From Peptoanaerobacter stomatis (GTDB lineage: Bacteria; Bacillota; Clostridia; Peptostreptococcales; Filifactoraceae): a stretch of 64,000 bases of DNA. The translations under genes and the position numbers were made by a program. The notes beneath the pieces were generated by a model, which made no database searches, had not been told where the DNA came from, and saw only the letters and a program-made list of their open reading frames with translations. The stretch covers positions 460,724 to 524,723 of the forward strand of contig NZ_JH815225.1 in assembly GCF_000238095.2 (NCBI RefSeq), read 5' to 3'. Below, piece by piece: positions 59,409 through 64,000 of this stretch; positions within the stretch are counted from its first letter, which is position 1; each line of letters starts with the position of its first letter.

Positions 59409-59519
59409 TTATAAAAATATCAGAAAATCCCTTTTTATAAATATATTATCTCCTGCTATCTTATCCCATATATACGGAAGTTTTTTTGCACTGTTATAAA
59501 CCGTAAAGTTGCCCTTCAT
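59409..59519 (-). pseudogene. N-terminal fragment of the split GNAT gene
   Basis: 36 codons plus TAA. The ATG overlaps the TGA stop of the upstream GNAT gene (ATGA), the standard coupling of this operon. The product includes SAKKLPYIWDKIAGDNIFIK and RDFLIFL, the kind of opening (LP-x-WD ... N-x-F) expected of this acyltransferase family. After TAA the frame goes on as EVNYCKQDYH into the main part with no shift. One base change in TAA would restore a protein of about 315 residues. Confidence 0.6.
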
Positions 59520-60592
59520 AGTAATTCCTCATAAACCTTAAAAGTTTTATACTTATTTTTCATAAATCTACTTGTAATTGCCGTAGAGGCTTTATTACTT
59601 TTCATTATCCAACCAGACTCCAAATACACATAATCATTTCCTCTAAGCTTATAAAAATAATCAAGTAAAGCTATTACAGCCCCACTATTTTTATATTCCG
59701 GCAATACTCCAAATTCTGTTATTTTTACAGTATCTATTTTCTTTAAGCCAAGTTTATATTTCAATACTGAAAATATTCCAAGTCTTTTACCGATACCCAA
59801 AAGCTGATTAAAATCAGGATACCACAACATAAAGCCCACAGGTTTTTCATTATGGTAAACGAATAGCAGATTTTCTTCTTTTATTAGATATCTAAATGAA
59901 GAGAGCAACTCTATATCCTCTTCTTCTCTTGCTGTATAATAATATTTGTGATTTACAAAAGCCCTGTTATTTATTTGTGTGTATATGGCTGCTGTTTCTT
60001 TAATGTTTTTAAAATTTGCTTTTCTTATGATAAAATTCTTTGATATATATTCTCTTAATCTATCTGATAAGTTCACATCCATCTCTGAAATTTTTATTTT
60101 ATAGCTATACAGTGTATCAGTAGGTTTCATATATTTTTCAATATGTTTTGTATAGTATTCTTTGTTATATGCGCTTCCAAAGCTCGGAATACTTCCAAAC
60201 GAATCTGCTAATAAACCGAGTCCATAATTTACATGTAGGTTTAATCCAATCAAAATCTTGGAAGTTGACTTTTCCTTAGCTTTTTGCTTGGCAAATCTAT
60301 AAATTTCTCCAAAGACTTCTTCTTTATCCACAAAATCAAGAAATGCTATTTGCATAGTATCAGGCATTCTATCAATTACTGCTAAAATAAATACCGCTTC
60401 AATTTTACACTCATCGGAATACACTAAATATGGTTCTATGTAGCTACCTTTAGTAATCTGTGCTTTTCGCTCCAATATATCAGGCAGTGAAACAGACTGT
60501 AAATCCCTAAACTGTGTATCATATTTATAAATCTCTTTCTGAAAATCTATAAATTTCTTATAGTCTTTCTTTTTAGCATTTACAATATACAT
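59516..60592 (-). CDS. GNAT-fold N-acyltransferase (two-domain)
   Basis: 358 residues. Two GNAT-like halves: residues 1-150 (YIVNAKKKDYKKFIDFQ, AVFILAVIDRMPDTMQIAFLDF) and about 165-358 (FIIRKANFKNIKETAAIYTQIN, LFVYHNEKPVGFMLWYPDF, ITEFGVLPEYKNSGAVIALLDYF, the last being the acyl-CoA-binding loop in altered form). The pattern recalls uncharacterised N-acyltransferases that sit beside radical SAM genes. Ribosome binding site AAAAGAG. The end overlaps the split GNAT gene by one codon. Donor and acceptor unknown. Confidence 0.78.
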   Translation of the reverse strand: MYIVNAKKKDYKKFIDFQKEIYKYDTQFRDLQSVSLPDILERKAQITKGSYIEPYLVYSDECKIEAVFILAVIDRMPDTMQIAFLDFVDKEEVFGEIYRFAKQKAKEKSTSKILIGLNLHVNYGLGLLADSFGSIPSFGSAYNKEYYTKHIEKYMKPTDTLYSYKIKISEMDVNLSDRLREYISKNFIIRKANFKNIKETAAIYTQINNRAFVNHKYYYTAREEEDIELLSSFRYLIKEENLLFVYHNEKPVGFMLWYPDFNQLLGIGKRLGIFSVLKYKLGLKKIDTVKITEFGVLPEYKNSGAVIALLDYFYKLRGNDYVYLESGWIMKSNKASTAITSRFMKNKYKTFKVYEELL

Positions 60593-60644
60593 AGTTTCTC
60601 TTTTCTATTTTTAACTTTATATAAATTGTTCTTAAAAAATTATG

Positions 60645-61967
60645 TCAAATAATATTAGGAGTCAATCTTTTTTTTATGTGATATCTATAATAAAGATTAA
60701 TTGCCATATAAAATAAATATCTTCCCGGAAATTTAAAAAACTCTTTTCTAAATATAGTTCTCTGCATTATATTGCCAATTTTAAATACTTTTTCATACAA
60801 CGACCAATATTCCTCTGTAAGTTCTTCCGGACTCATATTAATAGGAATATGCACAGCCTGACTTCCGTCATAACTGTACATATCTTCTATATAAATCCGA
60901 TTTTCTTCAAGCATTTTCTTATGATACATTGTACCCGGAATAGGTGTAAGTATATAAAACCTCGGTACAACTATCTTGCATTCCTTTATAAAATCAGCAG
61001 TTTTTCTTATAGACTCTATTGTATCGGCATCTGCTCCTACTACCATTTCTGTTGAAATATCTATGCCTACCGATTGTATATTTTTAATAAGCCTTTTATA
61101 TTCCGAAACCTTTGCCCACGATTTATTCATACTGTCGAGACTTTCCTGAACTATGCTTTCAAGCCCGAAGCTGAGTGTCATACAACCACTCTTTGCTAAC
61201 TTTTCAAGTAATTCTCTGTCATCTCCTATATCTATCGAACATTGACTTATCCATGTCATCTTCATAGGGATAATATAATCCAAAAGTTCCATCATATATG
61301 CCCTGTTTGACATAATATTGTCATCCAAAAGCATAAATTTATTAAATCCCAACTCCTTTATCTGTTTTATGTCTCTGACAACATCTTCTATAGGTCTTCT
61401 TATATAACGATTCTTATAGAGACAGTATATGGAACAAAAACTACAGGATTTGGGGCATCCTCTTCCTGCCTGTACAGGCAACATATCTCCTATTTTTTTA
61501 TCAAGAATCAAATCAAACCTTGGTAGAGGAGTTTCTATAAGTTTTACAGGCATATTGTAAAAACTTTTAAGCTCACCATTAAGATAGTCTTTAAGCAATG
61601 CCGGATATGCTAATTCTCCGTCTCCTATTATTACACTGTCACAGTATTTTTTTGCTTCTTCAGGCATAAGACTTACCATGTATCCGCCCATAAATACTGT
61701 CTTTCCTCTTTTTTTAAATTCCTTTGCAATATCTATACTTCTTATAACAGCATGTCCCATACTGCCTATGCCGACTATATCTACTTCCATATCGAAATCT
61801 ATGTCTTCTATTGTTTCTAAAATTATTTTAACATCAAATTCATCTGGTGTCATTGCAGCAAGTAGTGGCATTGCAAGTCCTACAAAATAAAGTTTTGATT
61901 TTTTTATAGGCTTTCTTTCATGGTCATAAGGAGAGGATTGTATCAATACAAGTTTCTTCTTTTTCAT
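60645..61967 (-). CDS. B12-binding-domain radical SAM protein (divergent member)
   Basis: 440 residues. B12-type domain (1-140) with LVLIQSSPYDHER, VGLAMPLLAAMTPDEF, VGIGSMGHAV and VFMGGYMVSLMPEEA; radical SAM motif CPKSCSFCSIYC (about 172-183); then LLDDNIMSNRAYMMELL, SFGLESIVQESLDSMNK, TEMVVGADADT and ILTPIPGTMYHKKM, ending in a DUF4070-type tail with aromatic residues. It differs from the three close paralogues and resembles HpnJ/BchE-like proteins. It lies one base downstream of paralogue 1. Substrate unknown. Confidence 0.83.
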   Translation of the reverse strand: MKKKKLVLIQSSPYDHERKPIKKSKLYFVGLAMPLLAAMTPDEFDVKIILETIEDIDFDMEVDIVGIGSMGHAVIRSIDIAKEFKKRGKTVFMGGYMVSLMPEEAKKYCDSVIIGDGELAYPALLKDYLNGELKSFYNMPVKLIETPLPRFDLILDKKIGDMLPVQAGRGCPKSCSFCSIYCLYKNRYIRRPIEDVVRDIKQIKELGFNKFMLLDDNIMSNRAYMMELLDYIIPMKMTWISQCSIDIGDDRELLEKLAKSGCMTLSFGLESIVQESLDSMNKSWAKVSEYKRLIKNIQSVGIDISTEMVVGADADTIESIRKTADFIKECKIVVPRFYILTPIPGTMYHKKMLEENRIYIEDMYSYDGSQAVHIPINMSPEELTEEYWSLYEKVFKIGNIMQRTIFRKEFFKFPGRYLFYMAINLYYRYHIKKRLTPNII

Positions 61968-61968
61968 A

Positions 61969-63342
61969 CTATCTACCTCTTATAATTTTTTTTATATACT
62001 GCATAGTAACAAATTGACTTCCCCACCACATCTTAACCACTTCTTTTATTCCATATTTTTTTAGCATCTTAATTATATTATCCCCTCTTAAAACTATTCT
62101 TGCATATGTTTTAATAATTTGATAATAATACTGCCTTATACTCATATATTCCGGCTTAAGCACTATGTGTGCTAAATCCCACATGGCATAGTTTTGGCGT
62201 GATACCAATATTTTATCCTTATAATCATTATAAATCTCTGTTCCCGGTAATGGGGTAAGAGGTTGTAAGTTAACAAAGCTTACGTTCAAACCTATTATGT
62301 AATCCTCTATTTGTTTAAAATCCTGTTTAGTAAAATCAGGTTTTAAAATCATAGTTGCATACAACTCTATTCCGTATTTTTGTAGAATCTTTATAGCTTT
62401 CTCATTATTTTCAAGAGAACTTCTCTTATTAAAATCCTTAAGGTCTTTCTCTCTTACCGACTCTATTCCCACAATTACTGCACTCAGCCCGTACCTTGAC
62501 AGTCTTTTTATAATTCTTTCATGGCTTGCTATAAAGTCTGCTCTTCCGTAGACCAAAAATCTTTTATTTATATTCCTTTCTTTTAATCCATCACAAAAGC
62601 CATTCAGTCTGTCTTCATCAAACAAAAAATCATCATCTACTATATATACTTCCCTCTCCTTTATGCTCTCAAGCTCCTTCATAACATCATCAAGCTGTCT
62701 TGCATAGTACTTTCCTCCGGTTATTTCCTTGCAAAAACAAAAGTTACATTTGTAAGGACAACCTAATGACGTTTTTATAAGTGAACAAGGATTATGAAAC
62801 ATATAATAATATCTTTTTCTGTATTTTGAAACAGCCTCTCTATCAGGATGAAAAATATTAAAAGAAGAACTTCTTATGTATTTTTTACCTTCTATGTAAG
62901 TGCCTTCTATGTCTTTAGTGTCTTCTCCTGATATCACTTTATCTATTATTTTAAGAAAGGTCTCTATAGGCTTTGAACATATTATGTAATCTATGTAATT
63001 TGAAACAAAATCTTCAGGTACTACTTCTGCATGAACCCCACCCACAACAGTTATAATATCCTTTGATACAGATTTTATTACTTTTGACATTTCCTTTACT
63101 ACTCCTACGTGAGTAATATACGCTGTCATTCCTATAATATTAGGTTTATATTTTTTTATAAAAAACTCAATAGGTTTTTTTTCAAGTATCATATCTATAA
63201 TTTCTACACTTGCTTTATCCTTATCTATATTCCCTACCAAATATTCAAGCTCTAATGGTTCACATATCATCACATGTTGCAACCCTATAGTTTCTTTTGG
63301 AGGTTTTGGACGAACCAATAATATACTTAGTCTTTTACTCAC
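61969..63342 (-). CDS. B12-binding-domain radical SAM protein (paralogue 1)
   Basis: 457 residues. ILLVRPKPPKETIGLQ, CEPLELEYLVGNI, IIGMTAYITHVG and VVGGVHAEVVPEDF form the B12-type domain. CPYKCNFCFC (about 198-207) is the cluster motif. VDDDFLFDEDRLNGFCDGL, VYGRADFIASHERII, AVIVGIESVREKDL, LQPLTPLPGTEIYNDY and YYYQIIKTY match the other two paralogues in order. It follows the methyltransferase by six bases. Together the three copies look like successive duplications that may act on one scaffold at different positions. Confidence 0.85.
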   Translation of the reverse strand: MSKRLSILLVRPKPPKETIGLQHVMICEPLELEYLVGNIDKDKASVEIIDMILEKKPIEFFIKKYKPNIIGMTAYITHVGVVKEMSKVIKSVSKDIITVVGGVHAEVVPEDFVSNYIDYIICSKPIETFLKIIDKVISGEDTKDIEGTYIEGKKYIRSSSFNIFHPDREAVSKYRKRYYYMFHNPCSLIKTSLGCPYKCNFCFCKEITGGKYYARQLDDVMKELESIKEREVYIVDDDFLFDEDRLNGFCDGLKERNINKRFLVYGRADFIASHERIIKRLSRYGLSAVIVGIESVREKDLKDFNKRSSLENNEKAIKILQKYGIELYATMILKPDFTKQDFKQIEDYIIGLNVSFVNLQPLTPLPGTEIYNDYKDKILVSRQNYAMWDLAHIVLKPEYMSIRQYYYQIIKTYARIVLRGDNIIKMLKKYGIKEVVKMWWGSQFVTMQYIKKIIRGR

Positions 63343-63348
63343 AATTTC

Positions 63349-63975
63349 TCACTTTCTTTTATACACTACAGCTATTATATTCGGCATAAAAAATGCCTTT
63401 TTAATACGACTAAAACCCATAAAGTTAAGATTATCTCCTGCAAAACTTTTAAGTTCTGTTATAGAAGGATAGTGTGCCTTGCCTGTTGTCAATTTTAATA
63501 TGCTACATACAATGGCATCATAAAAGTTATTTACTGAAGCACATACAACTATAATGTATCCATTTTCTTTTAATAAATACGCCATATCTGTAATTGCTTT
63601 TTCCTGATTCTTATAATATGGTAAGGAATGTGTACAGGTAATTATGTCAAATTTGTCTTTTATATTCTCTCTTATATCACTTATATCTGTATTTATAAGT
63701 TTTGCTCTAATGCCCTCTATTTTAAAAGTTCTTTCTGCATGCTTCAACATATTTTTTGAATAATCTGCTCCAGTAATAGAAAAAGCCATGCCAAATTTTG
63801 AGTGCACCTGCTCTAAAAGTTGTCCTGTTCCACACCCAATATCAAGCAAACTCCCATTATCTATATCTGTCTTTTTAATAATACTTATTACTCTATCTCT
63901 ACTTGGTTTTAATGAATACTTTTGAACCCAGAGTTTATTGTAATAATTTGCCCAAAAATCCCATATACCCTTCAT
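63349..63975 (-). CDS. SAM-dependent class I methyltransferase
   Basis: 208 residues. Rossmann methyltransferase with motif I LLDIGCGTGQLLEQV (about 39-53), motif II ITGADYSKNMLKHAE, motif III-IV FDIITCTHSLPYYKNQEKAITDM and LLKENGYIIVVCASVN. The sequence resembles UbiE/Methyltransf_11 enzymes acting on small molecules or lipids. AGGAAGG precedes the ATG. It is the first gene of the radical SAM operon inside the window, but the run may extend past the right edge. It could add a conventional methyl group next to the radical ones. Confidence 0.85.
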   Translation of the reverse strand: MKGIWDFWANYYNKLWVQKYSLKPSRDRVISIIKKTDIDNGSLLDIGCGTGQLLEQVHSKFGMAFSITGADYSKNMLKHAERTFKIEGIRAKLINTDISDIRENIKDKFDIITCTHSLPYYKNQEKAITDMAYLLKENGYIIVVCASVNNFYDAIVCSILKLTTGKAHYPSITELKSFAGDNLNFMGFSRIKKAFFMPNIIAVVYKRK

Positions 63976-64000
63976 ATATGTATACCTTCCTGTCCAATAC

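Overview
The window is AT-rich DNA (about 30% G+C by eye) from a Gram-positive anaerobe of the Clostridia type. The signs are pyruvate:ferredoxin oxidoreductase, methionine gamma-lyase, an hrcA-grpE-dnaK-dnaJ heat-shock operon with CIRCE operators, RNase J, FloA/NfeD, an SLH-anchored surface protein, anaerobic corrin-ring enzymes and many oxygen-sensitive radical SAM enzymes. An oral or gut relative of Peptostreptococcaceae is plausible, but no species can be named from the sequence alone. Coding density is high. No rRNA or tRNA gene, CRISPR array or insertion sequence was seen.

Layout. 0-3 kb (minus): scpA (cut by the edge), a site-2-protease-like membrane protein that has lost its catalytic motifs, and RNase J. 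A candidate structured RNA lies at about 2.9-3.0 kb, before a plus-strand YdjM-type membrane protein. 4.3-9.8 kb (minus): a 1844-residue surface protein with three SLH domains and four FMN-binding domains, a candidate extracellular flavin electron conduit. 10.4-12.9 kb: a membrane-microdomain operon, nfeD - 23-codon membrane peptide - floA - small anchored protein. 13.1-21.0 kb: a lipoprotein and a long operon ruvA-ruvB-spoIID-queA-tgt-recO-DUF4342. 21.4-26.8 kb: mnmM, rsmF, cbiH, cbiJ, cobD, ruvC. 27-34.5 kb: rpoB-rpoC, read from a full-consensus sigma-A promoter and not preceded by ribosomal protein genes.

34.6-43.7 kb (plus): a TyrR-like sigma-54 activator behind its own -24/-12 promoter, then an NhaC/MetT-type transporter, methionine gamma-lyase, an Asp/Glu racemase-like enzyme and PFOR. 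This looks like an amino-acid (probably methionine) fermentation module feeding 2-oxoacids to PFOR. 43.7-52.6 kb (minus): miaA, mgtE with a candidate leader peptide, then hrcA-grpE-dnaK-dnaJ with an unrelated, very AT-rich membrane-protein gene wedged between dnaK and dnaJ. cbiE follows alone, and htpG (plus) has its own perfect CIRCE.

55.7-64 kb (minus): a tightly packed operon of one methyltransferase, four B12-binding-type radical SAM proteins (three of them clear paralogues) and two GNAT-type acyltransferases, one split by a single in-frame TAA. It enters from beyond the right edge and ends at a terminator. The product is unknown. This operon and the four-flavin surface protein are the best candidates here for undescribed biology.
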